NCBI GenBank assembly: GCA_000310025.1
Contig: FN649739.1
Location: 3,238,476 to 3,302,475, forward strand
Reading direction: 5' to 3'
Origin: Ectocarpus siliculosus
Lineage: Eukaryota; Sar; Phaeophyceae; Ectocarpales; Ectocarpaceae
Length of the DNA: 64,000 bases
In this document: piece by piece, positions 1 through 13,000 of the stretch
Position numbering within the stretch: the stretch's first letter is position 1
Layout: each line of letters begins with the position of its first letter
Position numbers and translations under genes: made by a program
Notes under the pieces: generated by a model
What the model saw: only the letters and a program-made list of their open reading frames with translations
What the model was told of the DNA's origin: nothing
Database searches by the model: none

Positions 1-177
1 TCGTTCCGGGCATTTTGGGGATGGAAATTAAAGGGTCAAAGGTTTGGGAAGGGGTTTAAAGGGGTCCCCCCCCCCCCCCCCCGCGCCCCTTGCCTCTTGT
101 AACACACCGGTTTGTCGCCGTCACGACGCCCCCTGGCGATGATTTTGTCTGTAAACGCCGCTCTTATATTTTCCCAG

Positions 178-317
178 GCGAGATCGCCGGCGAACAGCCC
201 AAGGGCCTGGCGCAGGTGCTGGTGTCCAAGGTCGTGTCCCAGACCCCGGCAGAGAGCATCACCACGCACCAAGCGCAAGTCTTGTCAACGGGAGCTGTCG
301 TTGTGCGCGTGGACTAA
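178..317 (+). CDS. 3'-terminal exon of an unidentified gene entering from the left edge (partial)
   Basis: A pyrimidine-rich stretch ending in ag at 176-177 is followed by an open frame that ends with TAA at 315-317. Read in phase 1 (one base supplied by an upstream exon) it gives about 46 residues, starting EIAGEQPKGLAQ and ending VVVRVD. The codons are rich in G/C at third positions, like the confirmed exons in this window and unlike the flanking DNA. I do not recognise the family. The upstream exons would lie outside the window, and a poly-C run at 66-82 sits in the presumed intron. The alternative is a chance open stretch, because the segment is short and has no recognisable motif. Confidence 0.4.
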
Positions 318-3300
318 CTACCACAGGACCACGATTGTATCGTGTTAGGGGTGTTTTATTTCACCTTGGCCACCCGAAACACGCCGACCACCAACCACCT
401 TGGCCACCGAAAGGCCGTGCATTGATCCGGGGCGGACAACTATATCACATGTTTTTACTATTAGGGGAAATGGCCTACCCAAGGACAGGACTCAGAACGT
501 TTGGTAATGACCGACAAATTATTAGGGTCTGTCGAGGGAGATACGGCGGAACAACAATGATGTAGACGTAGCTCCCCCCTTCACGGGTGTAAGCTGTCCG
601 CCTGAAAACTTCAGGGGCGGCAAAGTTCAGCTTAGGCACTTTTGTGACGGCGTGTTGATGAGGATTGAATAACAGGAGGAGGGTTCGATAGAAGAGTGTA
701 GAGAGGGGTTCTTGTCAAGAGGTTTCTCTACTCAAGAATGCCACACCAACTTTCTCCCAATAGTTTCGGAGGCGGGTGTTGCCATGAGAAACCATGCACG
801 TACAACGACGAGGCGCTTTTCTATTGTTGTCGTTTGCTCTGGCTCTGTTCCCTTCCTTCGCCAGGGCGGCTTGTTGTGGCCCGTGGTTCTCTCTTCTTTT
901 TCTCTCTGTTGTAGCGGACAGGTCGTGTGGCACTGCTTTTTTGCGCATCTACGCGCCTATCCCTCGGGGATTGAACGCGTAGTAGAGCCCACCATCAAGT
1001 TGAGATAGATTCGTGTAGAGCTCTAACAATGCGTATTCATTTTGAGTGTCGATAGTTGCAAGCTCGCGTTGTACTGTTTGTTGTGCTACTTCTGTTATCG
1101 TCGTCTGGAGTACGCCTAGAAGTACGCCTAGAAGCTTTCGTGTTTCACAACAAAGATTTCAGGTATTTTATTTGACAGCACCATCACGTTTTTTGTTTCC
1201 CTTGTGAGAGCGTTCAGGATTCTCGGGTCTCCGACAGAAAAGGCATGGCATCGCCTAATTCTATGCAGCCCTCGGTGTGTTCAGGGGTGCGCGGCCCGTG
1301 TCCAAGCTGGGAGGGAGTTGGGCCCGTGTTCCCGCTGAGGGAAGTGAGCGGGGCTTGCTTGCCACCATATCATAAGTATTCCGTACCCAGGGCGCGTGCC
1401 AGTGAAGATGGCAAGTAGGTGTGAAGACGTGAAACTGGAATTGATTGCTGTATTATTTCGTTTTCACGCAGCATGCGTCTTCTCTATCCAGAGGAACCCA
1501 ACTCCTCTATCCTCTCTTTCCCCGCGCAAGACCCTTACAACAAAATCCCGTCATCGTTGGTTCATGATGCAGTACGTGGTACGTGTCTGTGAAGTCCCAT
1601 TTTTTTTCCCCCTAACAATTGTAGAAGTAAATTATTTGGGCTGCTGTTGTTGTGTTGTTGTCTTCACAGTAAAAAACCGTTCCGATCTCTCTACCCAGGA
1701 CCTTCTTAGTCCGCATTATTCTAACACTTGACGCGGTCGATGCCGTGTCACAGCTTGGCAAACCTACAGAATGCTTGGGTTCGCTTGGGTGTAACTCAAG
1801 GAACCGCTGACTGACTCTATGAATGAATTCATCGCACTATCGTACCCACGTTCACTCATTTATAGTAAAAAAAAAAGAGATGGATAGGTGGAATAAAGTA
1901 AAAAAAAAATCTGCCCCCCCCCCCAAAAGGGGAGATGTCCCTATATGCTGTCTGGGAAATCGTAGACATACAGGTACTTTTCTGACGCTATGAATCCATT
2001 GCTAATCTGTCTCAGACTCTTTTCTATGATGGGGATGGTTTCGTGGTGTCATATTAAGAAAAAAAAAAAAAAGGCGGCGTAATATGCACACGACCTCTCT
2101 CTGTACCTGCTGCACACCGCATCGCATCAACATCTCCTATCTCACTGCTGCTGCCTCAACGTTGCTGGGATCGGAGCATGGTCAACATCGGACTGACCAT
2201 TGAAGCGCACTGAACTGGGTTTCCTTCTTCGGAGGTTTGAGGAAGGAGGAGGCACGTGTGGCAAAGTAAGCCGGAACCGCAACCATTGTCTCTAAAATTT
2301 GAAGTTGGTTGTTATATTTTAGCAATTGTAGTCTGTGTCCAGCAGACAAGAGTAAGCGTCACTCCTGCTGTAACACAAGGAGAGGGCAGCGCATGTTCGT
2401 AGCAAACAACCAATAGGTTGTGCAAGTTGGGTTGTGTCGAACTTGTCTGTGTACCGAAGTACAGTACGGCACAGACCGCCAGGTCGATTAGATCGGGGGT
2501 AGCAAGGGATCTGCGCTCGGCAGGTATGACACCGAGTCATCCGAGTACTGCTGTACCGGTTGTTGCAGACCAGGCCGTCGTGCTTGCTTCCCCGCGCGGC
2601 TTCGAAGCGACGATGCCTGCCTCGGGACTGCCGTCAATCGTCCCAGAAATGCAGCGCTGCTGTGCGGGGGTGCAGGAGTAATACTGCGGTAAACTAATGC
2701 CCATCACGGCTGTGATACGAACTGACACCTCCGATCGACCTAGGGGCGTGAGGGTTCTTCCTGGCGGCTTGCACTGCTGAACCAAAGAGGGACTCAACTT
2801 GCAGTACAGCAGTATTATAGAATCCCGGATACTCCTCACCACTGCGGTGTGTTTTGCTGAAACTTATTCTTCTGTACTCTACAGCAGTCGTGGGCTCAGC
2901 ATCGCGTTTGTGTTGCTTGTGCTGGGCAACCTTGTTGCCGAGGTGGGCCGACCTCTGTTCTTGCTCTATAATAATCAAAATGACACCCGTATGCTTTTTC
3001 GTAACACGTTTAACAGGATTATGCTTATCTCGAATGTGGCATGGATACAAGTCGCGGTGAAATAGAATCGGGCCAGAAAAGTCGTTTGTCCCGCCGGCTG
3101 TACAGCCTAAGCTCACACCCACCATCACCAATAACCAACTTTTCGTGCTACAGCAGTACAGCGGTAGCCGGTTCTATGCGAACGCCCAAACCTCTTACTC
3201 CGATCTCACGTGACGCAAAGCGTAGGTTGCTTAGATCCGTTCGGGGTTTGACCTTGGGCGGGGAAACAGGTGCGGCAACAAAAGTACCACCAATCTTCGT

Positions 3301-4017
3301 AGATTGTCAACATACCATTGCCCCCGATTGTATGCATGACCACACCACACCAACACTAGGTTCCGTGATGCGTATAAAAAACAGTAGCTGGTGCTGTACG
3401 TAGCCCGAAGTTTTTCCGCCTAGGAACGCTGGGCGTCGCGATCATACTATGCTCAATCAATCGTATGGTACGGCAGACGGGGTCCGTTTGGAGGGCAGGA
3501 ATACTGCCAGGCCGACTCACCGCGCCCTGTAGCGGGCACCCGCCCTATTCAGAGCGTACAATATCTCTCCTTTTGGGTATCCCTCGCGGCTTGTTTCTTC
3601 TGCGATATACTGGCTTCGTTGATTGCGACGTTGATTGCGATGTTAAGATACAACGCAACATTCTCCCGCCTCTGCCATTTCTCTTCGTCGCCCCCCCTGG
3701 CCCGAACCATGCACGACCTTGCGCAGGGAAGCGACACCTGCGTGCGGTCGTGTTGAATACTACCCCCCCCCCCCCCCGCGGGGCACGCACGAGCGGCACG
3801 GGCGGAACCCTCCTAAAAGAGAGGTTGCAGGCGTGCGCCAGACGGGGAACCACACGCTCATCAAGGCCGCGATCCGGGGGGCAACCCAACCTTCCACCCA
3901 ACCTGCCACCCAACACAGCCACCGCCGCGCAAGCCGCCGCGACAGCGATGGCCGTGGGTTCCCGACGAGGAGTCCCAGGCCGTTCGGGCGGCAGCGGCAG
4001 GAGATTCGCAGCCGTCG
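318..4017. other. Non-coding spacer between the left-edge exon and the ABCG gene
   Basis: I find no supported gene here. Open frames are short and do not join through plausible splice sites. Short A, C and T homopolymers (for example near 1866-1925 and 2059-2072) and a poly-C run at 3763-3777 are present. Several copies of a GTACAGCAGTA-like word lie between 2530 and 3170. The promoter and 5' exon(s) of the ABCG gene probably lie in the last kilobase, but I cannot place them. Confidence 0.5.
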
Positions 4018-7000
4018 TCGCTGGTAACCGGGCTCTCGGCGGGCGGGAGCGTCTCGCTGTCGTACCGCGTGAGCCTGTCTGTCGAGGTCAAGGACGTCTC
4101 CGACACGGGGAAAGGCCACGGGGGGCACGCGGAGGAAAGTAATTGTGGACGACGCGTGCGGGACCGTCGCTCCTGGGGAGGTGTGTGTGTGTGTGCTCAT
4201 TCCTCTTCTTGTGCGGGGCACCCTTTCGTCGGGCTGTCTCAGTGGCGATCAGGCATGGAACAATTAGTAACATCGATGCAGCCGTTGTTGTACTCGTGGT
4301 GGTGGGGCGTTTGTTGTTAGAGGTTCTTTCGTTCCATGGCGAGACAAGTCTCTTGCAGGCTGGTGGGTTTTATCGCCGTTTTTCGTGTTTTTGAGTTTTA
4401 GCATTTTGAGCTCGAACATACGATTGCTGCTTGCACTTTGGGAGGACTTTTTCGCCTTCAAGACGCGGCGCAGGCCTTCTTTTCGTGCCCATCCGCCGTG
4501 CTTCAAATATGCTTTGATATGCATGGGATTCTGCGTTTGTTTTCAAGCAGCGTAGGTGCCCTTACACCACTCAGAGTTCTGGTTGACCGCAACGCTTTGA
4601 GTTTGACCGCACGGCTTTCGCTCAACCCTTGATTGTGATACCTACCTCACGTGGGTCTATCGGCCCTGTTCTCGTACACGGTTTGAACGATGAATCTTGT
4701 GCGTGGCTCTATTTTTGCCGTTTCGAGCAGATGTTGGCTATCATGGGGCCCTCCGGAGCCGGAAAAACAAGCCTGCTGAACTGTCTCAGCCTGAGAAATC
4801 AATCGTACAGGCAAGCGGTTCTCTCCTGTTGCTCTTGATTGCTTCTTTCTCCCGTCGGGTAGACCTGATCATTGTCTGCTAGGGTGCGGTAAGGCCACTC
4901 CTAACAATGCTTCGAGTTTCATGACACAAACCCCAACCGCGGCTGACCCGCCGCAACAAGCTTTTCGCCAGCGATTTTCCGGTCATGGCTCATCATTCAC
5001 AGCAGCGTGGTCTCGTGTACAGCGCCCTCGGTTTGTACCAGGCAGACTGTCTCTGCTTTCGGTGTTGCTGTTGCTGGTGTGGCTGGACTGGTCGATTGGT
5101 CTCGGGCGATATCATCTCATTTTCCCTGCATTGGCACCCCTTCAAGTCGCCATCCCCTCACGTGTCTACTCGAAGCCTTTGTTGCGTTCTGCGAGACCTT
5201 TGTGTCCGGTGTTTGTTTTCCTCCCTTTGCCTTCATCGCAGCGGCACCGTTCTACACAACGGCAAGCCCCCCGACATGGACATGGTGGGAATCACGACGG
5301 CCTTCGTGCAGCAGGTTGGTCGATACTCCATCGTTGTGTAGTTTACGTTCGTGGCACCTGTTTGCGGTATATGGTTACGGCATCGCAAAATGCTAAGTTC
5401 CACCAAATGAGTAGGAGCAAGAGCGTGTAAGCAAAGACGGTGTGTGAACTTGGAAACGTTATGCTAGGCTGTCTGGTTGACAAACGAGTCCTGGTTGAAG
5501 AACCATTCGCCTGATGTACGTGTGGACCGTCGTGACCCTCGACAGCTCCCCAATCGCCGCGACCCTTTGTCATGCCCGTTGGGGGTCCCGGTCTCACCCA
5601 CGTCGTTGTTTGGTCGTTGGTAGCGAGGCATTCGTTCTGCAATGAGAGGCAGAGCTTTGTTGCTGTGTTGGCTCTCTGCGCGGGATATGGGGCGACAGGG
5701 TTCCAACGCTCCAGAAAAGCACTTTGTGGGACCAAAACGCGAGTTTATTCTCGCACGCCATCTACCCGTTTCGCTTTGATCGGACTCCCCAATGATGGTG
5801 GGGAAATGGTGCCAAAACCTACATCGGCGGGAAGGTCGTATCTACGGATACAGTACTACGCGCGATATCATCGAAAGACACGCATCGGCGGCACGGAACA
5901 TTCAAACTACTATTTTCTATACTCTGTTTCTTCGCTGCAACTCCTCCGTTGATGAAAGCGACCGCAACAAACAACAACGAAGAGCGGCGGGTTTGTTGTG
6001 CGACCAGTACAAACGTTTCAACCATTCACGCGAGCGGCCTGCGGCGCGCGTCCCCTTCCCCCCCTCTATGCGTTCGACCCATCACAGGAGGACCTGTTTA
6101 TCCCGACTCTGACGCCGCGAGAGCACCTCCGCTTCCACGCGAACATGAGAATGAGCAGGACGTTGTCTCCCGAACAAAAAATGCAGGCGGTCGAGACCGC
6201 TTTGGAAGGGCTAGGACTCGGTATGTTTGGAACACGAGGGTGTTGCAGCGATGCGGTCACGGATTTCATTGGATTATCGGCTCGAAGGGGTTGGATCGGG
6301 TGTGACGACACCATTTACATTGTGTCGGAGTTGGGACGGGCTTTTTCGGTTTTGGAGATGACGTTCGACCGTCCTTTTGGAGGGCTTGTTGACCTTGGCA
6401 GGTTGTAAACAAAGAGTTTATCCACGCCTCCTCTTGTTTCGGTCGAAAACCGGTGCACACAATTGCGTCAACCCCGCATGTAAACGTGTTGACACACGAC
6501 TCCCATTACCTCCCTTCCCCCCATTTTTCTCTCGTCGAACATCGCTGTTTTCTCCTTCATACTGCATTGCAGGCAAGTGCGCCAATACGCCTATTGGCGG
6601 GCAGGGTAGCACCATCCGCGGCATTTCCGGGGGCGAGAAGAAGCGTCTTTCCTTCGCGACGGAGGTTCTCGGCGATGCTCCCGTCATTTTTGTCGACGAG
6701 CCGACATCGGGTGCGTCAACCGTTGTTGCCGCTGCCATGTTTCGGTTTCGGTTGCTGCTGCTGTTGTCATTGATGGCAGTATCAATGCCCTTCAGTGCTA
6801 TAATTTAGCAAGCTCTTATTGTTTTTGATAAATCCCTTGTGTTTTCGTGCGGTACTGCTCCCTTTGCTGAGGTGATGACAACGGTCGTCTGGCATCAATG
6901 ACGCCTCTTTGGTGTAGCCAGCCGGAGACTCTCACCGCGGGCCACTGGCCACATCCCCCCGCTCTGATTGGTCTGCTTCACCCGGCAACTCATCGCGAGG

Positions 7001-10000
7001 GAATGCCAGCCATCAAGCAGAGTGTGCGAACTTACTGATTCGCGTTTTGTGTACCCGGATTTTCCCGCGGAACTTTATGCCCATGTCTTCCATCATCCAA
7101 GGTTTCAATGAGACATCCACCATCGTGTGGTTTCCCCACATAATATATGTCTACGTTGCTCTTTTTCCCGTTCGCTAAGGGCTGGATTCCTTCATGGCCG
7201 AGGCGGTTGTGACCAAGCTTAGGGCCCTTGCAGAGTCCGGGCGGACAATTGTGGCTACTATCCACCAGCCCTCGTCTCACGTGAGCAACCCAATCATGAC
7301 GTCTTTTCATTTTAGTTCTGTACAACCAACGTTGTGCAACCAATGTTTTGGGTTATAGCTTGTGACCGCACGAGTTGTGAGTAAGTTTACCTCGGTACCG
7401 TTTTTTAGACGGGCACATGCGGGGGCGGCAATGCCATGCCATTGCAAAGCCCGCTCAGACGGTTTGGCTGTATTTCAACATCACAATCTCTAAAACCGGT
7501 GGTGTCTCTAGTCTGTTGTCCACGGAAGTGGGTACAAGACCCACGTCTGCGGAGGACGAGAGGTAGGCTGTGTTGACGTGGTCTCGCTTTTGTATGCCAC
7601 CCGTATGTCGGCAAACATGCCTTGGGTGGACCGAATAAATAATGAGCGAAACGACCACAAAATCAGAAATACGTGTGGCACCATTGTACTGCTGACGGTC
7701 GTTGGTTGCAGCGACGGGACGATGCTCTTCTCGTTTTGTGTCAAACTGAACCAGCAACATTGGAAGCGTAAGGGTAGGTTATTGAACTTGGCCGGCGAGG
7801 CACGATGGACGTGCTACATCTTGACGATGAGGTATGAGGCGTAGGAACGCGGCACAAATTAAGAGCCTCTTCTTTTGCCGGAGGCTCGTTTCTCTTTGCC
7901 TCTTGTGGGATAACCCAGCATGTACTCTATAGGTCTTTGTACGAGATCTAAAAACTGAGCACCTGTTATCGCGGCCAAGTCTAATGCTCCGAGCTTGCTT
8001 GGGTGGCGACGTTCCAGCAGAACTGTGCGGTCGACTAGGGCACACATTGCCACGAGCACTCCCTCCGCTCGGCCCAACAACACGCAGGTATTCAGCCTGT
8101 TCAGCCATCTGCACCTGTTGGCCGAGGGCAAGACTATCTATTGCGGGCCGTTGGACCGAGCGAATGCGCACTTCGAGGCCATCGGGCACCCCTGCCCCAA
8201 CTTCTACAACCCGGCGGACCACTACATCAAGGTCATGAGCAGGTGGGTGTGTGCGTGCATACGTGAAAATGATTCTGCGAGATACAGTAGTTCACGGCGA
8301 ACACGCGAGCTTAGCTCACCAGCAGAACTGAAATAACCTTATGTTGCGATGTATTTTGCGGGTAAAAGCGTTCTGATGTTTTTTTTTTGCCTGGACTTGT
8401 TTTCGAAGGACGCGCTCGCAAGACACGAATGCAACTATGACCCAAACAGTTTAGTTACCAGCACGATTCGCGTGACAAATACACACGCGATCGTTGTTGT
8501 GCGTGTGCGTGTGTGGTGTTACCGTGTCGAGGATACGGGCCTGTGGTTAGGTTCTCAAGTGTGCCGCCAGTGATTGGTGTTTCCTCGCGCCTTTCGTCGT
8601 TCCGCGTGCTGTCCTGCCAGGGACCCGTCATCCTTTGACGAGTCTGAGCGGCGCATCACCGCGGCTGCGGACGGCTACCGACAGTCTGCCGCCTACACTC
8701 AGGTCTGTCTTCTTTGTAGTTGGTGTTGGTGCGGTGGTTGTGGTTGTAATTGTTGTTGGTGGTGTAACGCTTCGTAGATCTCGTAGATCTGTGTTTCTGA
8801 GCACCGAGGAGGAATCGAGGTTGACCGCAGCTTGGAAACACGAGTGGTATTTTGGAAAATCCATTTGGTGGCGCATGCCTTGAGAATTCGTGTTTTTGTC
8901 GGAATCCCGTTCCCATCGCATCCCTCCATGCTGAAGCAGGAGCTAGAGAATGTGGCACCAAGCAAACCTTTCTTCTGTACCGCATTGGAAGTTGAAAGTT
9001 GAGATACGAGCTAACAATGGGTCTCACTTTTTCATTCACAGGCCAGGGCGCTTGAGCACCAGTTATAGCACATTGATGCCGTGCACTGGTGGTGGTCACG
9101 GAGCCCAAATTTTCCCAGCTCTTGTCAAAGGGCATACCTGTCGCGTACCACATCGTGCGTGAAGCGGAATGTGTTTCTGTCTCCTTGTGATTGTTGTAAT
9201 TTTCCAAAATTGCTTTTCTTTCTCCTCCGCTTGGGGACTTGTTCGAACCCGCTTTGCTGCCCAAACGTTCAATCATATGACGTTTTTCCATGTGTCGCTT
9301 CCTGACGTGTGCGCGCGTGTCTCTCCCACATCTTTGCAGACAGAAGCGAACCTGCCCACAGCAGTGGTGACCGCTGCGCGGCAAGAGGTCAAGTCTGGCG
9401 ATCGCGAGGACGATGGGGCCACGTCCGCAAGAGCAGCTGTCGTCAAACCGGCCAGCCACAAGGTCTACCAGGCCACCTGGTGGAGGCAGGTGAGGACACC
9501 CGACGACCTTGGCGGAGTGATGTTCATGGTGGTTGATAAGGGGGCTGTGTGCATGTAAGCTACTCATGTTGGTTCTACCATCGCGCGGCTTTATTACGGG
9601 AATCCAGTAAGTGCGGCTCATCAACCTCTCGACTGTTCAAACTCCTCGTTTTTTCCAATCGGTGCCATGTGTTTTGTACATTCTGATTTCTGTGTCGTCA
9701 ATCCCATACGGTTCCGTTTCAGGCCGTGGAGGTGTACAAGCGGACTATCATCATGTACCGGAGAGAGCCGGTGCTGACCAAGGCGCGACTGGGCCAGACC
9801 GTTGTTGTGGCTGTCCTCGTGGGTTTGATCTTCCTTCAGCTTGGTAACTCACAGGTACCACTGTACGCGTGCGCTGTTTGCCGTCGCTTGTGCTGTTTGT
9901 CGTATTGCTTTTGATGAGGGGGGAGACCTTGTGCCCTGAATTGTGCGTGACACAGTGGCGCCGCTCTGATGTGAGTTCCAACAGCTCCAGCTCTAGCAGG

Positions 10001-13000
10001 TTGAAAGTACCAGTGTCTGCGGTGGAAACGGTGCGTGACTGCCGCACCGGCATGCTATTCTTGACACTATTTTTATTCTGCTGCAGCTTTTAGTGGCCTT
10101 CGAAATGGCTGAGAACGGTGCATGGAGTATGACAATCCAGGTGCCCTTTAATTGTTTATCTTTTCCCTCTGGAGCTCACCCGCCTCGTACATATCCTCTT
10201 CGTGGTCGGAATACACTCACCCGGCGTCTTTGACGGGTGTCGGTACCACCCTTACCCAAGTCTCTCGCGGGGCTCTAGACAAGGTTCAGGCATCGCTTGC
10301 AGTGACCGTCCGTGGTGCCTTCACCTCATGCGCTCGCATCAACGTGGAAAATCCGCCCTTTACCCGAATTTGCCGATGTTTTCCGCTGCTTCTATGTCGA
10401 TGCAGGCGGGCGCGTGGGCCTGTGTAGAAGTTGGCTCGAAGTGGCAGGTAGTGCGTACTTTCATTGCAGACGCCCTCCGAACAATATTCTGTTCTTCCCT
10501 CAGCTGCAGCATACGCGGCATGCACGTGCATTCTATAATTGTGCCAGTCTGAGATCGACATTGTCCGCCTCAATCTCTGGACTCTGGTGCATGCCTAGAT
10601 CATAAGCATTCGACTGTGCCCCCCTCCCCGAAACCAACAACGAAGAGTTCTTGATGTCGACCCCCCCCAATATTTCACTCATGGGCACCCATTTTGAGTC
10701 GTGCGACAGGTGCTGCTTCCGCGACTGCTGTCGGTGTTGAGTAGAGCGGGCGCACTCTCGCGAAGCACCCTCAACTGCCTAACTTTCGGCTCTTGTCTTA
10801 TATTGCACATGCAGAGGGACGTCCAAAGCACAATGGGAGTTCTCTTCTTCGTGGCCATCAACCAGGGCATCCTCGGCACCATCGGGGTGCTTCAGGTACG
10901 GCACTGCACAGATTCACAGCTTCGGCGTGTACAATTGGAGTCGGGACACCATCGAACTGTGCGTGTAACACGGCAGGGAAAGCGTGGGTCATGGCTCACG
11001 CTTCAATGAACAAAAAAGAGGGTGCGGAGATCGACCGGCAGCAAGTGAAAAGAAAGGTATTGGCCAGCTGTCTCCAAGGCCACCCTTTCCGGCATAGGCA
11101 GCCTAGCTATCGGGCATGAAAGCCGGTCTAGGGGTCGTGCAACGACGTCCATCTGTTGGGATTGTTACTCTCCGGTCGGTGTGCCGGATCATGGTAACGG
11201 CCAACGGCACGAACGTGGATTTTCACGATTGATTGCGTCGATTTCACACAGCATGCGGGCGGTGCCTCTAGGGTTGGTGGTCCTCTTTCACCGGTGCTTG
11301 GGAATGATTTCACTCCACCCGTTTCGCGTTGCTTCCGGGGGGGGTTTTCCCACGCCATTCCTATCACGGTAGAGCTGTTGATGCGGTGTTACTTTCAACA
11401 TGGGAATGCTTTCAAGGTGTTGCGATTCACACGATGACGGCTATTGTATACTTAATTGACAAACTTTCTTTGTTGCGATAGTATCGGCGCCGGTGGTTTT
11501 CACCCCACCGTGTGTACTACGCGCGCAGCCGTCAAAGACCATGAGAAACTAATGTCCATGCACCGTATACACTTAAGCAAGAGTCTTTCCACATCTATGT
11601 GACGACATCGTGTTATGTTGTGTTGGTTCGGTGTGATGGGCGACAAGAGAAGTCACCAGTACGACACCCGAGGTGAATTGTTCGAGATGTTGTCAGTTCG
11701 TGGCTTGGAAGGAAGTTTGGGTCACTCGGTTTCATGTTCAGCTCTTTCGCGCGATCTCACTCCACGTGAGCAGTGCTTGCAGGCTGTGTTACGGTCTTCA
11801 CGGCAGTAGTGTAGGCCCTGCGAGTCCCTACGGTTTCATAGTCGTGCCGCACTTGGAAAGTTCTTGTGTAGGCTCACTCAGAACGCGTTCAAGTGAAACG
11901 ATGATTGGAGCGCTCGCTGTTCGGAACGAGCTTCTGTGTTGGCGGTAGATTTGAACCTGCTTCTCAATCGCGGCTGGCCGACCAGGACACTTCCCTCAGC
12001 ATTACGCCGCGCTGGTCGTATTTGTTAGAACGTCGAACATATTTGTGTAATCCTCTGCTTCAATGCGTTGCCTTTTCTTGGTTTTCAGGTTTTCCCGAAC
12101 GAAATGCCCGTCTTCCTGCGGGAACATGACAGCGGAGCGTACCGCGTGAGCTCGTACTTTTTCGGCCGAACCCTGGTGAGCACGCATGAAACTTTGGAAG
12201 CGGGGACAGCACTTACATGGTTTTGCAGTCGGTCGATGGCCGTTGATATGACCGAGTGTGGTTTTGGTTGACCCGGGAAGACTAACTTTTGGTGGGGCGT
12301 GGGCTAAGGTAGCGAATGAGGGGGTGAACAATAGCTGAGTTTGAATTATGAAGATCGCGCAGTGTGGATGAGAGCTGCATCCACACTTTCCCAGCGAGGC
12401 TGAAGTAGATATGGGATAAAGCGGGGTGTTGTTCGTCGTTACGATTTTGTCGTCTCAATGTTGGCGACCGTTCTGATCAACTTCCCATCTGAACTCGCAG
12501 GCAGAGATCCCGATCCAGGTGGTTTTCCCCACAGTGTTCTCGGTGATCATCTATCTTCTGTGCGGGTTCCCGCTGGAGGCCAAGCCTTTCCTGCTCTTCA
12601 TCGTGTACATCGTGCTGACGTCCAACTCGGCAATATCCCTTGGGTGAGGCCTTCTGCCGCCGACTCTCGTGCCATATTCGCATTCATTCCCCCGGCTTTT
12701 CACGTGCTAGAACTTCTGCGTTGTAAACCAGGCCAATGCAGTTACGATGTGGATATGTCGGGTGGAGATGAACCGTGTGTCGTGTTGGGGTAGCTGTGGT
12801 TTCATCTCGGGTGGGCTGTGAAGGAATCGAACCGTGGTCTCTGATAAATCCTGGAGGTGGCCACATGAATCGTTGGTGTGACACCTTGGAAGTGATGGAC
12901 ACAGAGAGTCTGTTCGGCGTCCGGTTGTGAGTCTTATCTCAAGCCGAACGATGAAGGTTTGGTGCGAGACTTCATGAAGTCTAGCGGTGTGCTGCCGTTA

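Noticed and set aside
794-982. 62-codon frame beginning with a signal-peptide-like hydrophobic stretch
   Set aside because: Too short, no continuation through a splice site, and embedded in non-coding sequence.
3465-4142. 225-codon plus-strand open frame upstream of and across ABCG exon 1
   Set aside because: Pro/Arg-rich product typical of an out-of-frame GC-rich reading. The ABCG-like signal is in the other two frames.
8656-9624. 322-codon minus-strand open frame
   Set aside because: It lies over ABCG exons 8-9 and introns; the plus-strand transporter reading explains the region.
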